Assembly: GCA_002344135.1 (NCBI GenBank)
Contig: DDTO01000004.1
Coordinates: forward strand, 48,473-112,472
From: Chthonomonas sp. UBA2362
Lineage (GTDB): Bacteria > Armatimonadota > Fimbriimonadia > Fimbriimonadales > Fimbriimonadaceae
DNA: 64,000 nucleotides
Reading direction: 5' to 3'
Positions 8,508 through 17,261 of the stretch are shown in pieces. Both the position numbers and the translations under genes were made by a program. Under the pieces are notes generated by a model. It worked only from the letters and a program-made list of their open reading frames with translations, did no database searches and was not told the DNA's origin. Within the stretch, counting starts at the first letter, position 1; each line of letters begins with the position of its first letter.

Positions 8508-9623
8508 TCAAATCAGCGCGGCTGCCACTTCGGTGCAGAAGTGGCGGCCGGCGGGGGTGAGGCGGAGGCGGGCGCCTTCGGGTTCCAACCAGCCTCGCGA
8601 GCGGAGGCTCGCCAGTGCATGGGGATCGAGTGACGGCAGGTGGTCGATGCCCTCGCGAAGGCGTAGGCCGAGCATGATCCGCTCGGTCCTCAAGACTCCT
8701 TCGTCCAGCGACTCGCTCGCGCACCAGAGGTCGCCGGCACTCTCGATCGCCTCGCAGTAGCGCTCGGGGTGCTTCTGATTGGTGTAGCGAGTACGCAAGC
8801 CCGCAGGCTCGGCAAAGCACCCGACCGCGCCGGGGCCGTAGGCAAGATACTCCTCGCCGCGCCAGTAGCAGAGGTTGTGGCGGCATTCGTATCCGGGCTT
8901 GGCGAAGTTGCTAATTTCATAGGCTTCGTATCCCGCGTTCCCCGTGCAGGCGACGGCGAGGTCGTAGAACTCCACCTGGGCATCCTCGTCCGGCAGGTCG
9001 AGCATGCCTCGGCGGTCGAGCCGCGCAAAGCGGGTGTCGGGCTCGATCGTGAGGCAGTAGAGGCTGAGGTGTTCAGGCTTGAGGCTGAGGGCGAGGTCGA
9101 GATTCTGCCTCCAGGCCCGGCTCGATTGCCCGGGGAGGCCGAACATGAGGTCGAGGTTCAGGTTGGCGAATCCCGCCTCGCGCGCCGCCCGGACCGCGTG
9201 TCCGACATCCGCCGCGCCGTGTACCCGCCCCAACCGCAAGAGGTCCTCGGGCACGAAGCTTTGCGCGCCGAGGCTGATTCGGTTGAATCCAGCGCGCGTC
9301 ATGGCGCGAAACTTCTCCTGGTCGACGGTGCCCGGGTTGGCCTCGCTCGTGATCTCGGCGCCCTCGATCGGTGGGTGGGCCTCGACGACGGCGTCGAGGA
9401 GCGCGGTCAGGCAGTCGGCATCCAGGAAGGTGGGGGTGCCGCCGCCGAAGAAGATGGTCTTGGCCGGTCGCCCCCGCCAAGGGCTGCGGCGGATCTCGGC
9501 GAGCATGGCTTCGACCGTTCGCCCCACGATGTCTCCCGCGAGCGCGTAGCTGTTGAAGTCGCAGTATCCGCACTTGCTGGGGCAGAACGGAACGTGGACA
9601 TAGATGGCGACGGGGCTATTCAT
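8508..9623 (-). CDS. hemW: Radical SAM HemW-like protein (heme chaperone)
   Basis: This radical-SAM protein belongs to the family once annotated as oxygen-independent coproporphyrinogen III oxidase. HemW members act as heme chaperones rather than oxidases. The [4Fe-4S] motif CPSKCGYC lies near residues 13-20 within VHVPFCPSKCGYCDFNSY. It is followed by FFGGGTPTFL, the SAM-binding GGGTP region, and later ITSEANPGT and GLPGQS. The 371-residue length and the direct N-terminal start fit HemW; HemN proper is longer. A divergent GH38-like gene begins 37 bp away. Confidence 0.9.
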   Translation of the reverse strand: MNSPVAIYVHVPFCPSKCGYCDFNSYALAGDIVGRTVEAMLAEIRRSPWRGRPAKTIFFGGGTPTFLDADCLTALLDAVVEAHPPIEGAEITSEANPGTVDQEKFRAMTRAGFNRISLGAQSFVPEDLLRLGRVHGAADVGHAVRAAREAGFANLNLDLMFGLPGQSSRAWRQNLDLALSLKPEHLSLYCLTIEPDTRFARLDRRGMLDLPDEDAQVEFYDLAVACTGNAGYEAYEISNFAKPGYECRHNLCYWRGEEYLAYGPGAVGCFAEPAGLRTRYTNQKHPERYCEAIESAGDLWCASESLDEGVLRTERIMLGLRLREGIDHLPSLDPHALASLRSRGWLEPEGARLRLTPAGRHFCTEVAAALI

Positions 9624-9660
9624 GCCAGCTCGAATCCGATTGTAGGCGATACTTTGGCCG

Positions 9661-12060
9661 ATGGGCAGGATTCCGGTCTTCTACACCTTCGGCAACCACA
9701 TGCATTGGGTAGACATGCAGTGGCTTTGGGGTCAGGACGTGCTGCCGGGCTCGGTCGACGACATGCTCGCATTCTGCGCGGCGACCGGGGCGAAGGGAAA
9801 CGTGAACTTCGACGGGATCGGCTACGAGAAGCTCGCGGCCGAGAATCCGCCCGCCTTCGCTCGGCTTCGCGAAGCCGTCGAATCAGGAACCATCGAAGTA
9901 GTTGGCGGCTCCTACGGGCAACCATACGGCCTCTTCCATGGCGGAGAGTCGAACGTTCGGCAGCGGGTGTTCGGATCTCGAACGATCGAACGGCTCTTTG
10001 GAGTGCGGCCACGGACGTTCTGGGAGGAGGAGTTCGACTTCTTCCCGCAGCTCCCGCAGATCCTTTCGCGGGCAGGATTCGAGTACGGCTCGCTCTACTT
10101 CCAGTGGACCTGGCATACACCGCACGTCCCCTTCGAGGAGTCGCCCGCGGTGTGGTGGGAGTCTCCGGACGGCTCGCGACTCCTCTCCGCGACCCGCAAC
10201 CGCCTGAACCTCCACCAATGGCCAGAGGACTTCGACGGCCCGCTCGACGAACTGCCCGAAGGCGGGGAACTTCCCCCGCTCATTCTCCAGTGGCTCGAGC
10301 TGATGCCCTCGCCCGATTGGATGTGCCGAAGCGAAGTCCTTCTGCCAAGGATGCGCGAGTTGCTGGCCGACGAGCGCTTCGAGGTTCGAATGGCGACCCT
10401 CGGCGAGTATCTGGATCAGTGGCGCCAGAGGGAGGCTCCGACGAGGAGTTATGGCATGCACGAGGTGTTCCACGGCATGTCGCTGGGCAAGAACGGCGAC
10501 GACATGCGACGCCTATCCGCGCAAGTCGAGGACACGATCCTTACCGGCGAGGCGATCGCCAGCGTCGGCAGTCTCTTCAGCAGGCCGTATGCGCAATGGG
10601 ACGTCTATCCGTTCTGGGAACTCGAAGAATCCTGGCGCGAACTCCTTCAGGCTCAGCATCACGACAACGACGAATGCGAAGGACTTTGCGGACATGTCGG
10701 GCGCTTCAGCTACGCCCGCGGGGAAAGCCTGGCCACCCATGTCGTAGAGCGGTGCCTCGCTCGCCTTGCGCGCGAGGCGGCTGGCGAGTCCGGGTACCTC
10801 TTCTTTAATCCGCTCGGATGGATCCGATCCGACACCTGTATGCACGATCGAAAGGGTGGTCCGGTCGTCGCCCGAGACGTCCCTGCGTTCGGTTTCCGAT
10901 TCGTGGCCGATGCAGCCGCGGAGCGAAAGCCAAAGCCCTGGAAGCTGGAGGGGAATACGGCAATCGGCGTAATGGGAGATCTGAGCGTCGAGGTCGACAT
11001 CGATGCCGGAACCATTCGTTTCGTGAGCCACGAATGGCCCGACGGCCCTTGGACCAATGCGCCGCTCCGGTTGTCGTGTGCAGGTTACGAGGGGGAGTTC
11101 GAAAGTCGAGGGGCTCACCTCGACGCCTTGACGGGCGACCTCGTGGTCAGCCTTCGCCCGCCCGGAGGTGGCGAGACGCAGGCGTGGCTGAAGCTGCCTT
11201 CCGACTGCCGAGCACTCGATCTCACGCTGAAGTTCTGGCGTCTGCCACGCCCGCTGCCGGGGATGACGAAGGGGATCGAATTGCAGTTCGAGTTACCAAC
11301 CATCGAGCGGTTGCTTGCCGATACGCCCTATCTCGTCGAGGAGACTACGCCCGGCGGCGAGTTCAAGCGCAAGTACCCGGAAGGCGACTGGATGACCTCC
11401 CCTCAGTGGTTCGAGACCGTAGCGGGCGGCTTCACGGCACTATCCCTCGTGGATGCTGTTGCCGGTCAACGCGGGTTTCTCGTCGCTCAGGACCGGACGA
11501 GACAGTGGTTCAAGCGTGGGAACAAGTTCGCCTGTCTGATCGCGATGAACGACCCCTGGGACGAGGACTACTTCGTCACGGACTTCGATGCCGCGTTCCG
11601 ATTCATTCCCCATGAAGAGGTGAGTCATGCGCAGAAGTGGCGCTGGGCCCAGGAGTTCCAGCGACCGGTCGTCTTTGCACGCGTGCGCGAGGGGAAGACC
11701 GATCGCCCGATCGAACAGTTTGCGTTCCTTCGGTGCGAACCCGAGAGCGTGCTCGTCACTGCGCTCTATCGCGAGCCAAGGAGAGCGGGCATGGAGCACC
11801 CATTCGTCGTTCGAATGGTCGAGATGAACGGCGAGGCGGCGCAGGCCCAAGTACGGTTCGCGGGCACCGTGCAGCGGGCGGTGAGGACGAACCTGCTGGG
11901 CGACCCGATCGAGGAACTTCGGCTCGTGGATGGCTCGCTCGCGGTGCGGATGCGCCCATACGAGATCGCGACGATCTACTTCGTGCTCGAAGAAGGGCGC
12001 AAGACGGCGCGCGACTTGGACGCCCACCGAAAGGTCTGGGCGACCGTGCATCGAATCTAA
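9661..12060 (+). CDS. GH38-like (alpha-mannosidase-type) glycoside hydrolase, altered active-site motif
   Basis: This 799-residue protein resembles the N-terminal domain of family 38 glycoside hydrolases. It has an early metal-type motif HMHWVD at residues 13-18, where the usual form is HxHxD. The segment GSYGQPYGLFHGGESNVRQ is followed by FWEEEFDFFPQLP at about 120-132. In true mannosidases the latter region reads DxFGHxPQLP with an Asp nucleophile; here a Glu stands at that place and the Gly-His pair is Asp-Phe. The C-terminal half is beta-rich, as in the family. There is no signal peptide, so it is probably cytosolic. Substrate and activity are uncertain. Confidence 0.6.
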   Translation: MGRIPVFYTFGNHMHWVDMQWLWGQDVLPGSVDDMLAFCAATGAKGNVNFDGIGYEKLAAENPPAFARLREAVESGTIEVVGGSYGQPYGLFHGGESNVRQRVFGSRTIERLFGVRPRTFWEEEFDFFPQLPQILSRAGFEYGSLYFQWTWHTPHVPFEESPAVWWESPDGSRLLSATRNRLNLHQWPEDFDGPLDELPEGGELPPLILQWLELMPSPDWMCRSEVLLPRMRELLADERFEVRMATLGEYLDQWRQREAPTRSYGMHEVFHGMSLGKNGDDMRRLSAQVEDTILTGEAIASVGSLFSRPYAQWDVYPFWELEESWRELLQAQHHDNDECEGLCGHVGRFSYARGESLATHVVERCLARLAREAAGESGYLFFNPLGWIRSDTCMHDRKGGPVVARDVPAFGFRFVADAAAERKPKPWKLEGNTAIGVMGDLSVEVDIDAGTIRFVSHEWPDGPWTNAPLRLSCAGYEGEFESRGAHLDALTGDLVVSLRPPGGGETQAWLKLPSDCRALDLTLKFWRLPRPLPGMTKGIELQFELPTIERLLADTPYLVEETTPGGEFKRKYPEGDWMTSPQWFETVAGGFTALSLVDAVAGQRGFLVAQDRTRQWFKRGNKFACLIAMNDPWDEDYFVTDFDAAFRFIPHEEVSHAQKWRWAQEFQRPVVFARVREGKTDRPIEQFAFLRCEPESVLVTALYREPRRAGMEHPFVVRMVEMNGEAAQAQVRFAGTVQRAVRTNLLGDPIEELRLVDGSLAVRMRPYEIATIYFVLEEGRKTARDLDAHRKVWATVHRI

Positions 12061-12077
12061 TGGCGAACTGCTTAGGA

Positions 12078-12129
12078 CCTCTCCTGCCCCGGAGGAGAGG
12101 GTCGGTGAGCGGAGCGAACCGGGGAGAGG
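12078..12129. repeat. Imperfect intergenic palindrome
   Basis: Two arms of 11-15 nt (CCTCTCC-TG-CCCCGG and CCGGGGAGAGG, one 2-nt bulge) flank a 26-nt loop just after the GH38-like gene. It could end that transcript or be a copy of a dispersed element. It differs from the repeat family at 30.1 and 51 kb. Confidence 0.5.
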
Positions 12130-12195
12130 TTCTCGCAGCCTCCTTGATACCGACCGCTTGAACTCGATTGGTCGGGGTTGGGCATACTCTGAGGC

Positions 12196-13452
12196 ATGGA
12201 TGCCGAGCAGATTCACGCCGAGGTCCTCGACAAGTACGCCCGCCACGTCAACCCCTATCTCGCCCGTCTGATGAACTTCGCCGGGTTCCCGGTGGAGGCT
12301 CGCGCCGAGGGCTGCTACCTGTTCGACCACGACGGCCGCAGATATCTGGATTGCCTCGGCGGGTATGGGGTCTACAGCCTGGGGCACCGGCATCCCAAAG
12401 TGATCGAGGCAGTCCGGAGGCAACTCGACGAGATGCCGATGGGCGGGAAGGCGTTCTTCAACCGCGTGCTCGCAGACCTCTGCGCCAAACTGGCCGATAT
12501 CGCGCCGTCCGGGCTCGATTACACCTTCGTCTCGAACAGCGGGACCGAGGCGGTCGAGGCGGCGCTGAAGTTCGTGAAGGCGACCACCGGCCGGGCCAAG
12601 ATCGTCGCCACCGATGGCGGCTACCACGGCAAGACGATCGGCGCGCTCTCGACGACGGGGAGGGAGAAGTACCGCAAGCCGTTCGAACCCCTGATGCCCG
12701 GGCCGGTGTTCGTCGATTTCGCCGACTTCGACGCGATGACCCGAGCCGTGGATGGTCAGACGGCGGCCGTGATTATCGAGGTGATCCAAGGAGAGGGAGG
12801 GATTCACGTCGCGCCCGATGGCTATCTTCGCCACATCCGCTCGCTTTGCGACGCTCACGGGGCCCTGATGATCGTCGACGAGGTGCAGACCGGCCTCGGG
12901 CGAACCGGCAAGATGTTCGCCTGCGAGTGGGATGGGGTCAGTCCCGATATTCTTACCCTCGCCAAGTGCCTTGGCGGCGGTGTGATGCCGATCGGCGCGA
13001 CGATGGGAACGCCTGTGGTATGGGAGGCGGTGTTTTCGGAGAATCCCCTCGCCCACACGAGCACCTTCGGCGGCAATCCGCTTGCCTGCGCCGCCGGGCT
13101 TGCCGCGATCCGCACGATCGAAGAGGAGGGGCTCGTCGACCGCGCGAACGAGGTCGGCGCGGTGCTGAAGGCCGGGCTGGAAGAGGCTGCGGGGCGTTGC
13201 CCCGACCTCGTGAGTACCGTCCGCGGGCGCGGTCTCATGCTCGGGGTGGAGTTCACGATGGACGACGTGGGTGAGCTTACGATCGCGCAGATGCTCAAAC
13301 GGGGGTTGGTCGCGGCTTATACGCTAAACAACCGTCGCGTGATTCGCTTCGAGCCACCGCTTATCCTGAGCTTGGACGAGGCCGCCTGGGCGGCCGAGAC
13401 CTTTGGCGATGCCCTAGCCGAAACCGCGGAGGTTCTTGCCGCCCTGGCCTAG
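12196..13452 (+). CDS. Class III pyridoxal-phosphate aminotransferase
   Basis: This fold-type I aminotransferase of the acetylornithine/ornithine/putrescine group transfers an amino group from an omega-amine to a 2-oxo acid. All cofactor motifs are visible: SNSGTEAVE near residues 113-121 (phosphate cup), VDEVQTGLGRTG with Asp228 (pyridine nitrogen), and LAKCLGGG with the Schiff-base Lys at about 257. The 418-residue length and a roughly 40-residue N-terminal helix before the fold favour a putrescine (PatA-like) over an ArgD-type enzyme, but substrate cannot be set by eye. No polyamine or arginine genes are adjacent. Confidence 0.85.
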   Translation: MDAEQIHAEVLDKYARHVNPYLARLMNFAGFPVEARAEGCYLFDHDGRRYLDCLGGYGVYSLGHRHPKVIEAVRRQLDEMPMGGKAFFNRVLADLCAKLADIAPSGLDYTFVSNSGTEAVEAALKFVKATTGRAKIVATDGGYHGKTIGALSTTGREKYRKPFEPLMPGPVFVDFADFDAMTRAVDGQTAAVIIEVIQGEGGIHVAPDGYLRHIRSLCDAHGALMIVDEVQTGLGRTGKMFACEWDGVSPDILTLAKCLGGGVMPIGATMGTPVVWEAVFSENPLAHTSTFGGNPLACAAGLAAIRTIEEEGLVDRANEVGAVLKAGLEEAAGRCPDLVSTVRGRGLMLGVEFTMDDVGELTIAQMLKRGLVAAYTLNNRRVIRFEPPLILSLDEAAWAAETFGDALAETAEVLAALA

Positions 13453-13606
13453 AAACTCGCGCCACGCTTCGAACTAACCGTGGAGAATGACCTCGATCCA
13501 TCACGGAAACGGCAATGACCTAACCACCGGTAAAGCGAACTCATCTGCGTGCTAGAAGCAGCGCTGGATTCGACTCGCATTGCAGGTCTTGGTATAGACT
13601 TCGCCA

Positions 13607-14107
13607 GTGACCGAATCCCCCGATGTCGCTTCGTTCGTCCGCCAGGCGAAGGCGGAGTTTCGTCAAGCGCAAGCCGGACTCCTCCGAGCCCTTCGGAGCA
13701 CGGCGGAAGATCGACTCGGATGGTCGCCGTCCCCCAGCGCACGCAGCCCGATCGAGATCGGAGCGCACGCGGCGATCGCAGTAGAGGCGATGCTCGGTAA
13801 CCTGGACGACTCGCCGTTTCCTCTGCCCGCTCCCGCCGACGCCGACGCTTGGTTTCGCGAGGAGGAACGCCGCTATGCCACGCTGGAGCTCGTGGCCCAG
13901 CTTCTAGAAACGAATGGCGCCGCTTATGAGAACTGGCTCGACGCGCTCGACGAACCGCGTCTGAGCGCGGATATCGCCTTACCCTTTGGTATGGGTTCCT
14001 GTCCCCGGCGAGTCGCTATCGGCTTTATGCCGATGCATTTGAACTGGCATACGGCGCAGATCGAGTACATCCAAACGATTTACGGCGATCGCGACACGCA
14101 CTTCTAA
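13607..14107 (+). CDS. DinB-like four-helix metal-binding protein
   Basis: This 166-residue helical protein has a GTG start. It fits the DinB/YfiT-like superfamily: a His in the second helix (EIGAHAAIAVEAML) and a paired His in the last helix (PMHLNWHTAQIEYIQTIYGD) form the usual metal site. Members include thiol transferases (bacillithiol or mycothiol dependent) and many of unknown role. It lies alone, convergent with a small secreted-protein gene. Assignment is to the superfamily only. Confidence 0.65.
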   Translation: MTESPDVASFVRQAKAEFRQAQAGLLRALRSTAEDRLGWSPSPSARSPIEIGAHAAIAVEAMLGNLDDSPFPLPAPADADAWFREEERRYATLELVAQLLETNGAAYENWLDALDEPRLSADIALPFGMGSCPRRVAIGFMPMHLNWHTAQIEYIQTIYGDRDTHF

Positions 14108-14401
14108 TCTAAGTCCTCTGGTGAGCTTGCGGCGGTGCGTCTCGTCATGCGCAGGGCAGGCCGACGCGCCTTCTGCCGATGACTGCAGCGTCGCGACGCG
14201 CGATCTTCGAGAATCGCTTCTGTCCAAGGCGGCAACGAAGCTTTGCGGGGCGGTGATAGTGCATTCCGGCTCCCGGAGCTCATCGCTTGGCCAATCCAGC
14301 CTCAAGGAGGCGATGCTCCGAGAGGCTGAGCCTCGGCCAACTACCGTCCAGTGCTCGTCCTGGGCACATGGAGGCCAATAAGTAACCTTATGAACCCCCA
14401 G
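14108..14401. other. Gap between convergent genes
   Basis: About 290 bp with no gene I can support. An 86-codon plus-strand frame exists here but has no family similarity and no ribosome site. No strong terminator with a T-run is seen. Confidence 0.5.
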
Positions 14402-14911
14402 CTACCAGAACGAGACGCCGATGCTGTCCATGCGGAAGTGGGTGCGGGTCGGCGACTCGCAAATCAAGCGCAGGACGACGTTGCCCCCCGTGTGCAGGTA
14501 ACGCATCACGTTGTTCGAGAAGGTAAAGGTGAACGTGCGTTCATTTCGATCGGTGCGAATGCTCGTGACCCGATCCATGAAGCCGTTGGTCTTGTTCTTC
14601 GCGAAGATCGTCGTCCTGAACTCGGTATCCGACAGCGCCTTGATCGTGATCCTCATCGTGCGATAGTTGCCGATGGCGAGCAATGGGTTGGAGAACGCGA
14701 TGTCGAGCCCCACTGCATAGCGATTCATCGAGAACGTGTTCACATCCGCGACCAATCGAATGAGGTCGTTGAACAACACGTGTCCCACATTGCCGTAGCT
14801 GATCTTGTTGGCGGGCGAGCTGGCAACGTAAACGGGCGGGGCGCCGATCTCGGCGAAGGCGGCGGTCGTGGCGATGGCGGCGATGGCGGTTGCGATCAGT
14901 CGTGTTTTCAT
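14402..14911 (-). CDS. Small secreted protein of unknown function
   Basis: The product is 169 residues with a clear signal peptide (TRLIATAIAAIATTAAFA, cleaved before EIGAPP). The mature part looks beta-rich, with alternating strands such as RTFTFTFSNNVM and NVVLRLICES. I recognise no family. The start at 14911 is set by a strong GGAGG about 8 nt upstream; the longer open frame reaching 15286 has no ribosome site and would bury the signal peptide. No dockerin-like tail is present, unlike the other exported proteins here. Confidence 0.7.
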   Translation of the reverse strand: MKTRLIATAIAAIATTAAFAEIGAPPVYVASSPANKISYGNVGHVLFNDLIRLVADVNTFSMNRYAVGLDIAFSNPLLAIGNYRTMRITIKALSDTEFRTTIFAKNKTNGFMDRVTSIRTDRNERTFTFTFSNNVMRYLHTGGNVVLRLICESPTRTHFRMDSIGVSFW

Positions 14912-15013
14912 GTTCATTCCTCCTTGCGGCGCCCTGGCAACCGCACTCATCGTTGGACTGGGTCCCAGGTGGGTGCGGTGGGCCTGCTGCCTCATGTCGC
15001 CGGGCAGGCAAGG

Positions 15014-15035
15014 AGCCCTGACTTTCGTCAGGGCT
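15014..15035 (-). terminator. Hairpin at the 3' end of the 15034 gene
   Basis: A perfect 9-bp stem (AGCCCTGAC and GTCAGGGCT) with a TTTC loop overlaps the stop codon of the minus-strand gene. There is no T-run, so it is only a candidate terminator or RNA 3' stabiliser. Confidence 0.45.
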
Positions 15036-15429
15036 AGTCGTGGAATGGGACGAGGAACGGACCCACGTAGGATCGGATCGCCTCGATGCCGCTGGCAGGG
15101 TGTGACCACGCGACGATGCGGCCGTGGATCGCCAAGTCGTTTAGCGCGTCCTCGTCGAGGTCCCCTCGGGAGGCGAGATGTGACGCGAGGATCGGATCGA
15201 TCTCGATGATCTGGTGAAGCTGCGAGTCGTCGCCTCCCGTCCAATCGACGATCTCGGTGAAGACGCTCAGATAGTGTCGGCCACATTCACACGACCGAAT
15301 GGAGACGATCAAGTGCGAGTCGTCGATGAGGATCGTCGTCGGCAACTGACGAAGGCCTTGTCGAAAGGCCCTCAGGTCCTCCGTTTGGCAAAGGCAGTTA
15401 CTTGCCGCCGCCACCCATCGACATCGCAT
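15034..15429 (-). CDS. Hypothetical protein with a CxC motif
   Basis: I do not recognise this family. The convincing part starts around TEDLRAFRQGLRQLPTT and includes SIRSCECGRHYLSVF and an acidic segment SRGDLDEDALNDLAIHGR. The frame is open further up, but that part is Pro/Arg/Ser-rich and antisense-like where it runs across the lipoprotein gene. The start is therefore placed at ATG 15429, with GTG 15414 equally possible. It overlaps the end of the upstream lipoprotein gene by about 30 bp, suggesting coupled translation. No signal peptide or membrane segment is seen. Confidence 0.55.
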   Translation of the reverse strand: MRCRWVAAASNCLCQTEDLRAFRQGLRQLPTTILIDDSHLIVSIRSCECGRHYLSVFTEIVDWTGGDDSQLHQIIEIDPILASHLASRGDLDEDALNDLAIHGRIVAWSHPASGIEAIRSYVGPFLVPFHD

Positions 15430-15592
15430 CCTTGATGCGCTCGTTCTCGGGAATGCGCTGGCTTTCGTCGCCGGCGATCGCGTTGGCCTGCTTGGTGACC
15501 TCCTCGTTGGTGGTGACGGTGTCTTTCTCGCCGCAGCCAAGGGCTAGAGCGGAAACGACGGCAACGGCGAAGAGCGCGAGTAGCGATTTCAT
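15398..15592 (-). CDS. Small lipoprotein
   Basis: The product is 64 residues with a lipoprotein signal (KSLLALFAVAVVSALALGC, lipobox ALGC). A short charged stretch (EEVTKQANAIAGDESQRIPENERIKD) and a Gly-rich end (SMGGGGK) follow. The predicted lipidation Cys is residue 20. Function is unknown. The ATG at 15592 gives the canonical signal peptide; the upstream in-frame ATG adds only six residues. It is the first gene of a likely two-gene unit with the CxC hypothetical gene. Confidence 0.7.
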   Translation of the reverse strand: MKSLLALFAVAVVSALALGCGEKDTVTTNEEVTKQANAIAGDESQRIPENERIKDAMSMGGGGK

Positions 15593-15638
15593 TGCTTCAT
15601 TGTAACGCAACCCAGCCTAGGAACGATTCCCAAACGCC

Positions 15639-16787
15639 TCATGCTTGAGCCGCTTCCTCGTATGCGGCCAGCAATCGTGGGTATACGGCGGAGCTCGTGT
15701 AGCCTCGAGCCGTCTCCACGAGTTCGCCGCGGGCCGCTGCGATCCGCTCGGTGTGCTCGATCAGCTCAGAGAGACGGCCCGCCAGGGCGGGAGCCTCACC
15801 CACCGGGAAGGTGAATCGCTCATCGAGCACTTCGGTGACCGCCGGGATGTTCGATGCCAGCGGGTACAGACCCCCCGCCATCGCTTCGAGCAGGGCGATG
15901 CTCATCGCCTCGAAGACGGTGGGGAAGAGGAACACGTCGGCCTCCGCGATGAGCCGCTCGACTTCGGTCCGGTCGGATACGAATCCGCGAAAGGTGACGT
16001 CATCCTGCAGCCCGTTCTGGGCGACTCGCTCGCGGCATGCTTCGAACTCGGAGCCGTCGCCGGCGATGTCCAAGTGCACCGCTCCGCGCGGAAGTGAGGC
16101 CAAGGCGTCGATGGCGACGTCGGGCCGCTTGAGAGGGATGAGGCTGGCCAGGAAGAGCGCCCGAAGCGGTCGATGTGGCACGTCGGCGAGGCGCGATGCG
16201 CCGAGATCGACGAGACGATCGGGGATAGTATTGGGAATCACCCGGAGGCGCCCTTCGGTTGCGCCATAACGCCGAGGAGCCTCCGCGATGAACCGGCTTA
16301 CCGGCAGGATGAGCCCGGCGCGCCGGGTAGCCATCCTCTCGTAGAGAACGTGCAGCCGTCTTCCGATCCAAGGCCTCGGCGCGGGGTTGAGAAGAGCCGA
16401 GGAATGGACGGTGAGTGTCATGGGAATGCGGTGGCGCTTCAGGAAGGGGCCGACGCCGAGGATCGCCGGTGAGTCCTGAAGGTCGACCAGATCGATCGGC
16501 CGTCGCGTGTGGGCCTCCTCTAGCCCTTTGCCTAAGCTACGCAGGAACCAGAACGACAGGGTGTGAAGCTTCGTAAAGGGCCGCTCCAGCCGGTGCTTCA
16601 GGATCGGAATGGCGTAGATGTGAAACCCCTCGTGTTCCCGGTGCCCGACGAACCCATCGCCTCCGCGGCAGACCACGGATACCTCGTGGCCCTGCGCAAC
16701 GAGGTAGCGGGCCCTTTGCAGCACGACCGAGGGCACTCCCCCTGCGAAGGTCGGGTTCCCGGTCATCAGGACGAGCGCGATGTGCAT
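15639..16787 (-). CDS. Glycosyltransferase family 4 (GT-B)
   Basis: This sugar-nucleotide-dependent glycosyltransferase has 382 residues. The N-terminal Rossmann half opens with HIALVLMTGNPTFAGGVPSVVLQRA. The C-terminal half carries RALFLASLIPLKRPDVAIDAL, DIAGDGSEFEACRE and the family signature FPTVFEAMSIALLEAMAGG (the E-x7-E motif, near residue 290). It probably acts at the inner face of the membrane on an envelope glycan or glycolipid. Donor and acceptor cannot be set. The gene is preceded by a DUF423 membrane-protein gene 24 bp upstream in the same direction. Confidence 0.88.
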   Translation of the reverse strand: MHIALVLMTGNPTFAGGVPSVVLQRARYLVAQGHEVSVVCRGGDGFVGHREHEGFHIYAIPILKHRLERPFTKLHTLSFWFLRSLGKGLEEAHTRRPIDLVDLQDSPAILGVGPFLKRHRIPMTLTVHSSALLNPAPRPWIGRRLHVLYERMATRRAGLILPVSRFIAEAPRRYGATEGRLRVIPNTIPDRLVDLGASRLADVPHRPLRALFLASLIPLKRPDVAIDALASLPRGAVHLDIAGDGSEFEACRERVAQNGLQDDVTFRGFVSDRTEVERLIAEADVFLFPTVFEAMSIALLEAMAGGLYPLASNIPAVTEVLDERFTFPVGEAPALAGRLSELIEHTERIAAARGELVETARGYTSSAVYPRLLAAYEEAAQA

Positions 16788-16811
16788 GAGGCGGTGGGCG
16801 AGTCTACCGCC

Positions 16812-17198
16812 CTACTTCTTTTCCCTCCATGCCGCGAGCGACAAGAGGGCCCAGCCAGCGATGAAGCAGAGGCCACCCAGCGGCGTGATCGCGCCGAGCC
16901 AGCCAATGCCGGTAATCGCGAGCAAGTACAGGGTTCCCCCGAAGATCACGATTCCCACCGCGAAGAGCCATGCCACGCGTGGCCAATTCGAGCCGATCCG
17001 TCCCGCCAGTGCGACTACCAGGAGAATCGCCAGCGCGTGGATGAGGTGGTAATGCACCCCGGTCTGATAGACCTCCAGTCGCTCGGGGGTAATCCGAGAT
17101 CGAAGCCCATGCGCCCCGAAGGCCCCGAGCGCCACGCCGAGCATGGCGAGCAGCCCGCCAAGAGCGATCCACGCCCGTTCTTGCCGCGGCACCTCCAC
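16812..17198 (-). CDS. DUF423 (YgdD-like) inner-membrane protein
   Basis: The product is 128 residues with four hydrophobic helices. It matches the DUF423 family by the opening LGGLLAMLGVALGAFGAHGL, the YQTGVHYHLIHALAILL helix and GGTLYLLAITGIGWLGAITPLGG. The biochemical role of the family is not known. It lies just upstream of the glycosyltransferase in the same direction and may be co-transcribed with it. Confidence 0.88.
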   Translation of the reverse strand: MEVPRQERAWIALGGLLAMLGVALGAFGAHGLRSRITPERLEVYQTGVHYHLIHALAILLVVALAGRIGSNWPRVAWLFAVGIVIFGGTLYLLAITGIGWLGAITPLGGLCFIAGWALLSLAAWREKK

Positions 17199-17261
17199 GA
17201 TCGGAGAGTCTATCGCAAAGCGACCCCGGACCAGTGGCCCGGAGCCGCCTTGCGCCGAAGG

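Noticed and set aside
8769..10808. Plus-strand open frame of 679 codons
   Set aside because: It covers hemW antisense and the GH38-like gene out of frame; no motif is seen.
11440..13056. Minus-strand open frame of 538 codons
   Set aside because: It lies antisense to the GH38-like and aminotransferase genes and its composition (His/Arg/Glu-rich) is that of an antisense shadow.
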